Assembly (NCBI GenBank): GCA_010094045.1
Contig: ML986651.1
Coordinates: 115,300 to 179,299, forward strand
Length of the DNA stretch: 64,000 nucleotides
Direction of reading: 5' to 3'
Source: Lojkania enalia
Taxonomy: Eukaryota > Ascomycota > Dothideomycetes > Pleosporales
The position numbers and the translations under genes were made by a program. The notes beneath the pieces are model-generated. The model did not search any database. It had not been told where the DNA came from and saw only the letters and a list, made by a program, of their open reading frames with translations. The stretch's first letter is position 1, and each line of letters opens with the position of its first letter. Below are positions 34,602-46,647 of the stretch, piece after piece.

Positions 34602-35704
34602 CTACTTCTCCCCCTTCTCAATCGCCAACAACTGCTTCCCTAAATCCGTAAACGTCTCTTTTACACTTCTATATTCCAGCCCTAGAATTGTTTTCGCCTT
34701 CGTCGTATCTATCGAAATGGCGCCCACCGGCAACGTATCAACCCCAGGCGTTCCTTTCGGAACCCTTTCAGCCGCCCCCGGCACTTCTTCGCGCATGATA
34801 TCGGCAATCTGCTGGCTAGTCACCGAGCCAGGTGAGACCAAGAACCGCTGATTTCCCGCGTCTTTTGCGTCCATGGCAAGAACATGAGCTTTAGCAAGAT
34901 CCTAAGTCTATTAGCTTCCGTCTCCAGATATCCAAGGGGTAGCGTGTATACATACTCTAACATCCACATAAAGAGGTAGCCCATTTCCCGGCATTTCCCC
35001 CTCCGGATTCCACTCCTTTAAAAACAGATTCCAAATCCTCGCCGTACTCTCATTCAAATCATTCATACTCTTAACCTTATGAGCTAAAGGCCCATACACC
35101 ATCGGAGGATTCAAAACTACAAGATCGAATCCAGTCCCACTTTCCACAATCTTCCAAGCTGCCTTCTCAGCAAACTTCTTACTAGCACGTATTGTACACC
35201 CTTGTCATCGGTCCTTGCAGCCTCCTCGAGCGTCACTGGATTCCAATCCTCCTCTACGTAGACCTTGTTCTGGTCATCATACATCCCGAAACCGCCAACA
35301 GCGGCAAACGAACTCGTTAAAACAACCCTCTTCACACTACCCTTCGCAACATTTTGAATCCCCTCAAGCACCTCAGTCGTCCCCTTGATCGCTGGTTCTA
35401 AGAAGTCGTTTGCATTGCCGGACGCGACCTTGTAGAGAAAGGGGCTGGCCGTGTGCATCACGATGTCGAAGGGTGGATTACTTTTCAACGCTTCGTCGAA
35501 GGCACCAGGGATGGTCATGTCCGGGACGACGGCGAAGTCTAATTGGGACGGTGAGGCGGAAGGGAAAAGGGATTTAATGGCCGAGACTTTTGAAGGGGAG
35601 CGTACGACGGCGCGGACAGAGTGGGAGGCGGATATCAATTGGGAGAGGATGTGGGAGGCTACGAAGCCATTCGCACCAGTTAGGAGAATGCGGTGGGATG
35701 CCAT
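34602..35704 (-). pseudogene. NAD(P)-dependent epimerase/ketoreductase with one-base frameshift
   Basis: Extended short-chain dehydrogenase of the dihydroflavonol-reductase / methylglyoxal-reductase (Gre2-like) type. It starts at the ATG at 35702-35704: MASHRILLTGANGFVASH has the G-x-x-G-x-x-A nucleotide motif; HTASPF and VLTSSFAAV follow at the expected distances. At about 35188 the frame shifts: the minus strand reads GTA CAA TAC GT GCT AGT AAG, where the family has a Y-x-x-x-K catalytic motif. One missing base after TAC would give YRASK, and the second half (KKFAEKAAWKIVESGTGFDLV, NPPMVYGP) continues in the other frame. Then intron 34902-34955 (GTATGT...CTTAG) and exon 34602-34901 (DLAKAHVLAMDA ... 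ending at a stop). Everything except that single base looks intact, so this is either a very young null allele or a sequencing error. Confidence 0.8.
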
Positions 35705-36264
35705 TTTGGATTTGGTCAAAGCTGGGGATATATATATGATTTCAGGAGAAAGGGTCTTTGGTCAATGGACCGAATGATATAGGGCTTCAGAGTGAATACC
35801 TGAGATGGGCCTTTTGTTCATCATCGTAGGTTCAACGCCTCTTTATATGTTTTTCCATTACAGATCTCTAAGCAGTCTAGCCACGAAGCTTTCCCCTACG
35901 AAGCAAGGCATATAGTAAGATATGTCCACCACGATCATTGGACCTATGAGATTGATGCGTAGGCTGACGAAGCTGGATCGCACCTAGTAGGGATGAATAA
36001 GCCTCAAAGACCGCGGAAAATTACCAGCATCAGGATGGATTGCGGAATCTGTAATATTATCACCGAAAATGCCGTGTTAGGGATTGGAAATGAACAACTC
36101 TTGTATTTTTACAAATCACGCATGCTGTTGTGATCTAATGGGTATCGTAGAAGAGTTTGCCTAACCACCCGAAAACTCCGGAGGATATCATAATCCACGT
36201 AAAATTGAGGCCGCCCGATGCTTGAGGAAGAATATTGCCATTCTCGACCATCATTGATAAGCAA
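35705..36264. other. Intergenic
   Basis: Upstream flank of the epimerase gene and downstream flank of the MFS gene; nothing else seen. Confidence 0.55.
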
Positions 36265-38111
36265 TCAAAGACCATAAATAAATGTTATCCTTTCGTCACC
36301 TTCGCGATTCCCCTCAATAGCTTCTTCAAGCCACTGTGTAGCCCAATCAAACTTTCCAATCCGTTTCAGCCGTAGAAGTAGCCAGTGCAATATCTTGTGC
36401 TCTTGGCCTAACGGCCCCCGGCCTTCTAATCTCTCTTTCTCAACTTCTTCTGCGTCCCATTTACCCAAGATTTCCCTGCGTCTCTCATTTTCTTTCATGA
36501 GATTTCTTAGGAGCAACACGTAGCCTGCTGAAGCAGCCCCGACGCAAGCTAAAGTCCACCAGAATGGAATGATGTAGCCGCTTGCGGCATATTTCGGTCT
36601 GAAGAGCATTGCGCTCAAAATCCCAGCAAGATTACCCCACCCATTTATACCGAGCATGAGCGCACGCTTGCCGGGTAAAGGTGTGTTGCCTGATATCCAT
36701 GCTACAGTTAGTGGCGATGCAATGAAAGTCCCGGACAAGAGTACGTTGAGGGCAATGTATCGGGGTATAGCCCAGCTTTTTGTAGTAGGTAGTGCTACTA
36801 CAAGAGTCAAGCCGACCAAAAGGACAGCCAAGCCTGCAAGAACAGGCACGATCCGTATACGGTGGCGATCACTATAGGTTGCAAATAGATAAAGAGTAAT
36901 GGCACCGCATATGTACGGCGGTGCAGTCAGGAGGTTGACCAAGGCTGGATCAGGGGTCTTTGTAAAAGGTGCAAGAACTAGGGGAAGGAATACCTGAAAT
37001 GCATATACAGGTATTGCGGACAGGATGTTGCAAATAAGTATATGCCAGATCCTCGGGGAGAGGAATGCGGATACGATGTCATGTGGAGATAGACCCCGAT
37101 CGTCGGTTACGCCTCTACGTGTTATGGTAGGACTTTGGGAGGGATTAAGCAGACCCCGGGATTCATTGTTATACTCTTGCTCTTGCGCTTCATCCAGATC
37201 ATCCTGGCCTGATGATGTAGCTTCGATCTGCGTTCCTCGGTCCCAAACAACACGCTCTAATGCGTACATCCTTTCTTCGGGAGTCAAAAACCAGGCTGTA
37301 TCCACGCTGTGGGGTAGCCAGAAGTAGCCTAAGAGAGCCACGATCACAGTAAGGACACCTTCGAACAGGAACAACACTTGCCACGACTGCCATTTAGTGT
37401 CCACTTCCGGATCTCCTGCTTCCCCATGGTCCCTATTGATATCACCCGGGAATGCCCTGAAGACAGCATAGCTAATGACGCCACCCAAAGCACCACCCAC
37501 GGCAGATTGTCCATAGAAGAGACTCAGCCGGCGACCAAACTCAAACCGGGTGTAGAAGAGGGATAAGTAGGACACGGTGACGGGGTAGAAGCCCGCTTCA
37601 AGGCAGCCGATCAGGACGCGCAGAGTGTAGAGCTGCCAGCGGGCGCGCACCCACACATGCAGCGCTGTCGATATTCCCCAGAGGAGCATGCACGATGGAA
37701 CCCAGAGCACCATTCCATATTTGCGTCCCAGAGCAGCGCCAGCAGGTTGCAGAGTCACAAAGAAGGTAAAGAACAGGGCGACGGCCGTGTTCAAATCCTG
37801 CTTGTGCAAGCCAATGTCGGATGTGAAATGTGCGGATTCGGCGTTGCCAATCTATGCGCGCCAAGTGAGCGGGTTGCCGGAGGGAACCGAGCAAACAAAC
37901 CTACGTTGGATTTGTCCAGGGAGTTGAAGAGAAACAACAACGCGAGAAAGGGCAACAGAAGCCAGTCGAGCTTTCGGAGTGTTCGTTTGTGGAGGGCTGG
38001 GTCATAATGCGGCGTTTCGGATGCTTCATTTGCGCGCATTGTTGGAGGTCGGGTCTGAGAAGCGGGCGACGCGAGCTCGTATTGCTGTTCCATGGTGTCC
38101 GATGCCACCAT
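36265..38111 (-). CDS. MFS transporter, anion:cation symporter (Dal5/Tna1-like) family
   Basis: Proton-coupled importer of a small organic anion such as allantoate, nicotinate or a vitamin; substrate not inferable. Exon 1 is 37905-38111, the intron 37852-37904 is 53 bp (GTAGGT...CATAG) and exon 2 is 36265-37851, giving 597 residues. The family signature LDKSN-IGNAES is rebuilt exactly across the splice in the first membrane helix. About 12 hydrophobic helices follow, with a polar loop (about residues 265-320, EATSSGQDDLDEAQEQ) between halves and a long cytoplasmic C-terminus. A Met at 38093 (MEQQYE) has a better Kozak context (ACCATGG) and may be the true start, shortening it by six residues. 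Family members are usually about 500 residues; the extra length is in the middle loop and the tail. Confidence 0.92.
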
Positions 38112-39283
38112 GTGATACCGACAGTCACGAGCAGGAGCTGTGCCTCATGACAACGGGTTTCGCATAACAAGGACACGAAGGGCTCGACACGTGCTGAAGC
38201 GCTGGGAATGCCATATGGTGGATCCGTGGCGAGTTGGTCCAAGGAACAAAGCCTCCTTTCCTATGTACCGTGTCTTCTTGAGGGCCTTGATGACGCTGAT
38301 GGAGGCTGACACCCGAAATAGGAAAGGCGCTCTGTCCGCGCTCGTGGCTGTTCGGCCCTTGCTCAGGAACATATCTCATAAGGCTCCGGCGTTTCTAGCT
38401 CAAACGCCATATTATCTCGTTCCTACCATTGGTGTTCAATTTCGGCACGTCGAGAGATCACACAGTGTTGTCACAGTTCCTACGGAGATTGCTATTCGTC
38501 TTCCTCACCCGGACGCCGAAGTTTTAGATTTCGAGGAGCGGACAGCATTCCAGGCACTTAATCAATACATTGCAGAAAGAGGACCAGCTCTCCATTATAC
38601 GAGCCAAACGGGCTCCGGATGGAAGTAAGAAACTCTTCCAGTTTCGTCATACGCGCTGGCCTGTAGTGGGATAGGCTATCTTACCCTAGCCCTTCGGCCA
38701 CCCCCGAACTCGCGATATCATGTGCACCAGATAGACGCCCGGCTCCTTTCCTAAAAGCTTGTCTCCCGCTTCATTTCCCCTCCTCGACAAATTAAGCATG
38801 TCATCTACGCCAGTTCGCTGGTCCCCATTGCCGTATTCCAAGCCTCGGCCCCCGGGAGATCTGTACTTTTTTGGGGAGGTCGGGGAAATGCTTGCTTGAG
38901 TGCCGGATCAGTTCACCAATCGGATGCCGCACTCGCTACATGCTAGGGACGATGTATATATCCACCGACGTCTCCATGCAGCTTTCGGCGACTTGGAATA
39001 TAGAGATCTTGATCCTGTGTAGGAGAGAACGAGGTCTCGGCGAATGAGGGGCAGCTTTTCTAGCAGCCGGTCGGTCTTGTGGGCTTGAAAGGCAGAAGTA
39101 TGGTCGAAACGAACACGATAGCTTTTGGAAGGAGGACAGCATGCACAGGATATAAAGATGGCCTTGTACGCCTCCATAATGAATCTTGCCAGAGGACAGG
39201 ATCAATCGTTCTCCTAGCAGTCGCGCACATCAACCTCGAGACCAAGAGACAGCCCACTAGCTAAGTCGTATATCGTTCCCAAT
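38112..39283. other. Intergenic between MFS and phospholipase genes
   Basis: Shared upstream region of two divergent genes. Apart from the weak open frame at 38215-38628 nothing stands out. Confidence 0.5.
38215..38628 (+). CDS. Possible small hypothetical protein
   Basis: Open frame of 137 codons from ATG 38215 (MVDPWRVGPRN) to a stop at 38626-38628. Its second half (VTVPTEIAIRLPHPDAEVLDFEE..) has protein-like composition, but there is no motif, signal peptide or membrane segment I recognise. It begins about 100 bp from the MFS start and diverges from it, so it overlaps that promoter. It may be an exon of a gene whose other exons I cannot place. Confidence 0.27.
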   Translation: MVDPWRVGPRNKASFPMYRVFLRALMTLMEADTRNRKGALSALVAVRPLLRNISHKAPAFLAQTPYYLVPTIGVQFRHVERSHSVVTVPTEIAIRLPHPDAEVLDFEERTAFQALNQYIAERGPALHYTSQTGSGWK

Positions 39284-39757
39284 ATGAAGTCAATTCTCAT
39301 TACTATTTTGGGCCTTGCCTCCCTCTCCGCTGCGGCTCCAAACGGCCTTACCGCCCGAGAAACAGACGTCCAGGCAACAGACCGCCTTCTCTTCAGCACC
39401 TCCATGGCCGCATTCGAAGCTGCACGCAACGCTCATAACCCGCCAACTCTTGACTGGTCCTCGGACGGCTGCTCCTCGTCTCCTGACAATCCTTTTGGAT
39501 TCAATTTTGTTCAGTCATGCCATCGCCATGACTTCGGCTATCGCAATTACAAGAAACAGAACAGGTTTACGACTGCCAATAAAGCACGTATTGATGATAA
39601 TTTTAAGGCGGACATGTATGCACAGTGTGAGACGGAAGGGGGTGCTTTTGAGGTTGCTGCTTGTAAGGGAGTTGCTAATGTGTATTATGAGGCTGTGAAG
39701 GAGTTTGGGTCCAAGAGAGCTGCGGAGTTTTTGAAGAGAGAGGCAGAGAGATTGTAG
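39284..39757 (+). CDS. Secreted phospholipase A2 (fungal/prokaryotic type)
   Basis: Calcium-dependent enzyme that releases fatty acid from the sn-2 position of phospholipids, secreted. Single exon of 157 residues. Signal peptide MKSILITILGLASLSAAA (1-18), then a short propeptide with a possible TARE processing site. Catalytic signature CHRHDFGY with the His-Asp dyad H82-D83; upstream DWSSDGCSS supplies Ca-loop residues. Four cysteines in the mature part (C63, C79, C115, C127) fit the two disulfides of this family. Length is normal for the class. The ATG at 39284 is the only one that gives a signal peptide. It may act in nutrition, signalling or host interaction; nothing here decides. Confidence 0.93.
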   Translation: MKSILITILGLASLSAAAPNGLTARETDVQATDRLLFSTSMAAFEAARNAHNPPTLDWSSDGCSSSPDNPFGFNFVQSCHRHDFGYRNYKKQNRFTTANKARIDDNFKADMYAQCETEGGAFEVAACKGVANVYYEAVKEFGSKRAAEFLKREAERL

Positions 39758-40123
39758 GCCCTCTATTCGTCTTTACGATGTCTTTTTTATGAAGCAATTG
39801 AAATGATTGGATACTATTCGAGAGTAAACTCTAAAATGGTCCATGCAATACGCGATAATTGGATAGAGGGTTACGTTTCAACTCAGGCAGCAATAGTCGA
39901 CTATCTAGACGACAACGTTGAAGCACTAATGAAAGTTTCATCCCGAGCGTAAGCGAATAAGCTGCGAGAGGATGGTCCGTGCATCCTTACGTAACTAGCG
40001 TTCTACGCGTCGGAACGAGATTGACTGGAATCGTGTCCGTACCGCATTGTGAATAGAGAACAATTAGCATGGAAGCACATCGTCTCTGGTCATTTACGAT
40101 AACCTTTCCGTGACTAATACTTC
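39758..40123. other. Intergenic
   Basis: Downstream flank of the phospholipase gene and promoter of the Sec39 gene, 366 bp. No features recognised. Confidence 0.6.
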
Positions 40124-43017
40124 ATGGCGGAGCTTGAGAAGCTTTCGGCGCCACAGTGTGTTCTCCTAGCCGTGCAATATGCTACCGAATCGAACATTCC
40201 CGCGTTGTGGGCATTGACAACTCTCCGAGAGCAGGATCTTGAGCTGGAGCAAATATTACGTATACTCCTGACCTTTCTCCCAGAAAGCACAGATCCGTCT
40301 CACTATATTGGGTACCTGAATGACCTTGTAACGGATGCGAGAAGCTTTCCCGAAGACCAGAGCGCCTCGTGGGATTCGTCCTCAGTAGGGGAATTGTCGA
40401 ATTCCCAGGCGCGGAAGAGGGCTCACAAGCTACCGCTTCTCTCTCTAACACATCCCTTATACCGCGGTGAAACCTCGCTCGACGCCTTCACGCTATTCTT
40501 GATCCACCGCTCCCACCGCATAGACGCTGAGACGGGCATCCTGAGTCTCGTTGCCGAACTCGTAGCCCCGTTTCTCCACCACTCGGACTACTTACGGATA
40601 TGGTTCATTTCGTCGGTTCTTCCATTACTCCGGCTAGGCTACGAATACTATCCTCAGAACCCAATACCATCGCTTGAAACATTTGTGCGATTGAAGGGAG
40701 AACGGGCAATAGAAAGCCAGCTTTCTAGTCTGAGGCAACCGCGCAGCGACAAGGAAACAAAGAATCCGGCTTTGCTTTTGCGCGGCGTAGTCGGGCCATG
40801 GATGTGCGGCGCCAACGAGCGGAAGAGGCGGAAGCTAGATGTGGAACATAGAAGGCGCTCAAGTGGTGCTCAGCGAGGTCGGGCCCAGGATGATTGGGAA
40901 TGCCTATTCTCTTGGATGGTACGTACGTCTAAGGAAGATTTTGCTCTCGTTGCGTCCGCAATTACCGAATGGGACGGACCGGAAGACATCGATCTAGGTG
41001 GCTTTGATGAAGGCCATGTGTATATTGACGAGGATTACCAGCGGTTGTTGGAGCTCAGATATGCGCAGGCTGCAATGGCGAGCGTTTATTTGGTCGAGAA
41101 CAACGTTTTGACAAGCGTGCAAACATCTCACTCCATTCTATCAAGGCTCAATACCCTTCTTAATTTTGACCCGCCTCAGAGTCTAAATGCGGGACTGGAG
41201 TCTCTTCCTTCATACGATCTCAGTTCCCCCATTCTGCAAGATTCGACGACAACGGTGCTACAAGATGAGCACATTATGGAGTTGGATAATCCCATCACAC
41301 AACCCGATCGAAAGGCTATCCGTTTACTTGAACTATTCGTGTTCTCAGCATGCCTATTAGCCAGCTTGCAACACCCTATGTCAGTACGGGACGTTGCGAG
41401 GTTATATTTACGCAACGATCATTCCGAACAGCTCACTTTGCTGCAAAAGATTCTCCATTTACTAAGCAGTGGCCCGAAACTAGATATCGAGCAGTGGAAG
41501 GCAACACGGTCGACGTTGCTCTGGTTATGGAATTGGGGAGCACGTAGTCGAGGAGACGGTGTTCGGCACGGCCAAGGTATTCTAGGTTTTGTTGAAGAAA
41601 AGAGGGTCCATGTAGAAATCTTCAAAGCTCTTCTGGAAAGTGGCCATTATGTGCTTGCGAGCCAGACCTATATCGAAGATAGCGCTCAGCAACGCATCCT
41701 ACCTCTCGCAGATGTCGAGGGTGTCATTCTTGAATCAGTAATGCATTGTTACGACAATGCCAGCAATGGAAATCGGACACGAGGGGGCATGAAGAGGGCA
41801 TCGGATATCATTGCAGCATTTGTTCCTCACTTTTCTTCTTCTACCCGGTTTCAACGGTTTCAAGCCTTGCTGTCTGCGACGCACAAAATGTCATATTATT
41901 CGCTAATCTTGCAACACGGCGTTCCCTTCCAGCCCGTCAACATAAGGGTTAATCCGGACCCTTTGTCGCTCCTGCCGAAGCTCCTTTCGCAGAATGAAAA
42001 AAGCTATACTCACCTCGATGATTTGATTTCGATTGGACAGGATCTCGTCATAGCGATGCCATCAACGCTAATGGATGAGGGTGTAGATGTCATCCAACTG
42101 GATCCGACAACAATACAAAAGAAGAAATCGGCTGCCGAGCGCCGAGTAATCGGAATGGCTATCGAGGCTGCGCTTCAAGAAGACGATTTCGAGACAGCTT
42201 ACTCATACGTCGTTAATCGACTATCCCCTCCATCGTCTCCATTAGTCTCGCCCGCTGCGTCTATGTCATCCCGGCGATTCTCACTCGATTCCAATCACTC
42301 AGCCAAACACAGTGATGAGGCAGAGGACATTGCCTGGCGCGCAGCGCTTACTGCAGGACGTCACGAGTCTTCCCCAGCAACCTCAGCATGGTCCGGTGTG
42401 GCGGCTCGCTCCGATCTGCGGAGATTAGAACAGCGGATGGAGCTTCTGTCACGGGCTCTTCTTCTAGCACCACCCTCTCACTTGGAAGAAGTTCTAGGTG
42501 TATGGCAACAGTGTGAAGGCGAGATGACCAAGCTTCTCGCAGAAGAGGCAGCAGAGGAGGAGCGCCATAATACCATAGCGGATCAGAGACTGCCCGGTGC
42601 ATTCGCGAATGAGACAGTTACAGTCCAGCCGCGGCGGGAGGTCGGGCGTGGTGCTGCTGAGGAGGCTCCTATGGGTTTGTTTGATGTGGCAAGAGGGGCT
42701 GCCGCTGCCTTCTCAAAGAGCGCTTTTCCGCTCAGGGGCACCAATGTGAGCACATCAAGAACTGGGAGCATCGACCTAGGAGGCTCTCAAGGACGCCTGT
42801 CAATGGATCATGGGAGCGATTCAGAAAGCATCGGGGGTGCTGAAGACGGGAATAAGGTCAGGAAGAGGGATATGGTTGCCAGTGCAGTCACTGGTGGCCT
42901 TGCAAGCGGCATTGGCTGGGTGCTTGGTAGGTGTTTTGTTTCTCTCGTTGCGTCTCTGCCCTTGTATGCTGATGTTGCACAGGTGCCAAGCCGATCCAGG
43001 ACCATGAGCGAGAGTAG
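40124..43017 (+). CDS. Sec39-domain protein (Dsl1 tethering complex)
   Basis: Predicted ER-peripheral subunit of the Dsl1/NRZ tether that captures COPI vesicles for Golgi-to-ER return. Exon 1 is 40124-42926, the intron 42927-42982 is 56 bp (GTAGGT...GCACAG) and exon 2 is 42983-43017, giving 945 residues. The frame also stays open through the intron to 43177, but splicing gives a conserved-looking end, GWVLGAKPIQDHERE, instead of low-complexity Pro-rich text. The protein is nearly all alpha-helical solenoid, with early signs such as LLAVQYATES and ALWALTTLREQDL typical of the Sec39 domain; an Arg/Lys patch (KRRKLD) and a Ser-rich disordered segment near residues 700-720 are lineage-specific. 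The C-terminus from about 840 contains MGLFDVARGAAAAFSKSAFPLRG. No signal peptide or membrane segment, as expected. Confidence 0.9.
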
Positions 43018-43427
43018 TTGTACCATGAAATATCATACCCCCGTGCTGCATGCTCCAGATGTGATTATACTAAAGATGTCACTTAGTGACCAGTTTGTGG
43101 TCGTCAAGGCCGTCCCTACCTGCCTTGACCCCCTACCCCCTCCCTCCCCCCTGCTCAAACTCCCTCTATTCTGTTGATTTACCGGAATGCAACTTCCGCA
43201 AATTGTCCTCGAAATGAGCCAATTACTCTGTAGCCGCGTCAGACACTGGTGCACCAATAGGCGTCATCGTGCTCAATCATGCAGCCATGGATCTATTTAC
43301 TCACTACCCAGGTACTACACCCACTATTCCATCCTCTTAGACCCTCCTATCCATCTCAACACTCCATCCTCCACTACATCGCCCGTCTCTACAACACGAC
43401 TGACACCCCTCACAATCAACCCACACA
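43018..43427. other. Sec39 downstream region and promoter of the next gene
   Basis: 410 bp, CT- and CA-rich between 43120 and 43427, the typical look of a fungal promoter. Overlapping frames (43187-43641) are shadows of this biased composition. Confidence 0.55.
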
Positions 43428-43876
43428 ATGCAAATCCTCAAACCCCTCGCTGCCGGCCTCGTTCCGGCCCTATGCGCCGCTCAGCCATCCTACACCCCAC
43501 CGTCAACCCCACTCGTCTCCTTTACGATCTACAACGACATTTGCTCCGCCACTAGCATGGACAACCGCAACTACACCATTACCGAGACCTCCTCGTCCTC
43601 ATCGGACTGCATCAAATGGCAAGAAGGCGGCCAGTGGCTGACGGTCCAATCCGCTGACAAGAACCTCGAGTACAATTCGCGTATGCACCTATCCTTCCTA
43701 TTTTTCCGTCTGCATAACTATAAGGAACGATTTTGCTGACTGTGTTATCGGGGTTCCGTGCAGTCAGGGTGTACTTCACCAAGAACTGTGGCGGTCCGTG
43801 GACGCTGCAGCCGCTCGACTCGTTGTGCTCGAGGATCGTGCCGTTTCATAGCATCAAGCTCGTCTTAAAGGAGTAG
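43428..43876 (+). CDS. Small secreted four-cysteine protein
   Basis: Exon 1 is 43428-43680, intron 43681-43763 (83 bp, GTATGC...GTGCAG), exon 2 is 43764-43876, giving 121 residues. A signal peptide is visible (MQILKPLAAGLVPALCAAQP, 1-20). The mature part has four cysteines (C39, C61, C93, C106), a Ser-rich loop (SSSSSDC) and beta-strand-like segments (VSFTIYND, LRVYFTKNCGGPW). No catalytic motif is evident and I do not recognise the family. Small size, secretion and paired cysteines are the usual profile of candidate effectors or cell-wall proteins, but that is only a profile. Splicing is well supported because it adds two of the four cysteines and a clean stop. Confidence 0.78.
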
Positions 43877-44654
43877 AATGAAAGCGTTTGGTCTCAAGGG
43901 CGCTCGGTACGGGGTCGAGATGGTATGCTGTATGTTAGCGGAATGGTAGAAATGATTTTTGGAATGTTACTGAGTGTGTAATCTGGAGCGTCAGGTGACA
44001 CCGAAGGGTGGCTGGCTAGCTGGCGAAAGGGGAGGAACTACATATTCCCCTCTACCTACCTCTACACTCCAGACTTCAATGTAAAAGGGCGCTCTGCCTT
44101 TTATTTCAACCTTTTATTTCAACCCCGCCCGTGCATCTCTGAATGGTGACGTCCACACAACACTTCACTTTCAACAGTACCTCACACAAGCAATCTGTCA
44201 ACAACAATCGAAAGCACCTGATTCATTCTCCCACTGCTTATCTCCAACACCTATGCACACGAACCGAATCCGTATGTACACGATACAATTTACAGATTAC
44301 AATCCAATAAAGGAACGAACGAATGCCCAACCTCATGCGCATATGCAACCGCTCTTACTCCTTCGCTGATGCAATGTGAACGTACGTGGAAAGCCAATAA
44401 AAAAGAGCGGGATATCTCATCTCGACACGTCATCAACTCGACTCGACTTGCAAAGGGGGAATCTCGTATCTCAAACATCGCTTTTCGCAAACCGGGCCGG
44501 AAACGCTGGAATGCCACACACCCAAGCGCTTTCCAAACAAGGAGAGCACACATTCCAGCCATTCCAGCTCCAACGCCCAAAACAACGCTACAATGCTGTC
44601 AACTTTTCTTCTGTGTACCTTCCGCTGCTCCTCTCCTTGTTCTAGTCCATCCGA
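43877..44654. other. Intergenic between convergent genes
   Basis: Shared 3' region of two convergent genes. No frame here is convincing. Confidence 0.55.
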
Positions 44655-46647
44655 TCAAGGCATCGGCGGCACGAGGTTCAAGATCCTTTGCATCTCGCCC
44701 ATAGGCATCTGATTGAAGCCCATGCTACGGACCTGTGATCCACCACGCAACCGCTCGATCCCGCGCACCACCTTCCAGCTTTCTGTCGTATCGATGATAA
44801 AGACGTATTTCTTGCCGTCGGCATCGCGGATCGAGGCGCGGAGGAGGTGTTTGGAGCTTCTGTCGCCCGTCTACAAAACACTGTTAGCAGATATTCCCGG
44901 CTACCTATACATATATGCAGGACGCGGTTGATCTTACCTCGATGAGCTTCAGAGTCCAGGCCTTGATATCCCACTCCCTCTGCGCCACATGCCGGACATC
45001 ATCGTCGATGAAGAGGCCCTCGGTCGTGATCTTCAGAATCAATCCATCAGTCACATTTCCAATACCAGCCACGAGCTGCGCGACTGGCTTTGGAAACAAG
45101 TCATTGAAGAGGAATACAGCTTTAATCTGAATCTTGTCCGGGTCGTTGGTAGAATAGGGACCACGCTGTGACGGCGGCGGGGTTGTCCTAGAGGTACTCT
45201 GGGAGGGGGTGTACGAGGACTCAGAAAAGGCGGAAGAAACATGGGATGGGGGTTTTGGCGGGCGCTTGGGGGTATCGTAAGGACGGAAAGAGTGCGCATC
45301 TTCGGTTCCGATGTATGATTTCGCGGATGGCTTTTCGTAGTTTTTCTTGGGCGAGACGTTTACTTTGATTGGAGAAGATTGGGTTGATGTAACAGAGGGA
45401 GTTGGTGGGCTTCTTGTGGTGCCTGCGTAGAGATCGGTTCGTTCTCCTCCACCAACACCTCCGTAAGTCGTAGAGCGTCGGGCCGCCGAGGGTGGGGGAG
45501 CAGCAGCAGCAGCAGCAGCAAGCTTCTCTGCCTCTGCCTTGAGGCGGGCCTCGCGTTCCTTCTGAGCCCGTTCTCGAGCTGCTTTGAGTCGCTCAGCACG
45601 CTCAGCGTCAGCCTTGGCTTTTGCGGCCTGGGCTTCTGCCGCAGCTTTCTCTTCGGCCGCTTTCTTCTTTGCCTCCTCTTCCGCCTTAGCTCTCTGCTCT
45701 GCTTCCAACTTCTCTCGAATCTCCTTTTCAATTTTCGACCTTGCTTCAGCTTCCCTCTGTTCGCGCTCTCGAGCCTCCCTTTCTCGTTGTTCTGCCTCTC
45801 TTTGCCGTCTTTCCCTAGCGATGCGTTCACGGGCTTCTCGTTCGCGCTGTTCTCGTTCCCGAGCCCTCATCTTCTCCCACTTCTCTTTCTCTGCTTTGGC
45901 CCGCGCTTGCCGTTCCTCCTCCTCCTTTCGTTTCGCAGCTTCTTCTGCTTTCCTTCTCGCCTCCTCCTCTCGTTTGCGTTCTTCTTCTCGTCTCCTTGTT
46001 TCTTCACGAGCGCGTTCCCATTCCGCACGGGCGTGAGGATCCGGTTGAGATCCAGACCATGACGACTCACTCTCGTGGGGTGGTGGGGCGCTGTGCTGTT
46101 GGTGCTGATGTCCCTGCCAACCACCCCCTGGGGTTCCTTGCGGTGGAGGAGCACTTGCTCCCGGGAAACCACCGCCTGGAGGCGGTGGGGGGGGTGCTCG
46201 CTGGTAGCCTGAACTGGATGAGGCGCCATCTGCCCCTGCTCCTGCCCCACCCTGCGGTCGATTGCCAGGTCCTGTTCCACTAAAAGGTCCGCCCTCACTC
46301 TGTGTCTTACCCCACGCCCAGCCAGCAACGCCGACTATAGCGACAAGTATCATCACACCATTCCCACCCGATGACACGCTCGCACTGACCATAACGAACC
46401 ACTGCTTGATCGTGGGCTCTATCATCTTCCATACCGCGATCCCGGCGAGTGTGCTGGCGACGCCTGCGAGAAAGCTATTCCGCTGAACTTGAAGCGAAGG
46501 CAGGTATAGGAAACCGCCCCCGGATGAGTGCGGCGGTATGATGAAGATGTCATAATTTCCCGCAGGAAGACCGCCGCTGCCTCCGCTGCCTCCGGTGGTT
46601 TTTGGGTTGGTGCCGTGAGGGGGCGGCGGCGGAGGAGGGCCGTCCAT
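44655..46647 (-). CDS. Conserved fungal coiled-coil membrane protein, function unknown
   Basis: Exon 1 is 44938-46647 (570 codons), intron 44871-44937 is 67 bp (GTAAGA...TTTGTAG) and exon 2 is 44655-44870, giving 641 residues. Layout: Pro-run and Gly-rich head (1-45), two short hydrophobic segments (about 58-76 and 97-113), a Gly/Pro linker, then a very long charged coiled coil of Glu/Arg/Lys/Ala (about 200-375) ending in an Ala run encoded by a CAG/CTG-type repeat (45500-45519). A Ser/Pro-rich linker follows, and then a C-terminal globular domain (from about 495: KIQIKAVFLFNDLFPKPVAQL through WDIKAWTLKLIE-TGDRSSKHLLRAS to NLVPPMP). The intron cuts that domain, and only the spliced form completes its YVFIIDTTESWKVVRGIERL part. 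I do not recognise the C-terminal domain by name. Membrane anchoring plus coiled coil suggests a scaffold. Confidence 0.85.

Noticed and set aside
42927..43177. C-terminal extension of the Sec39 protein by read-through of the last intron
   Set aside because: Splicing at GTAGGT...GCACAG gives a short conserved-looking tail, while read-through gives Pro/Leu low complexity.
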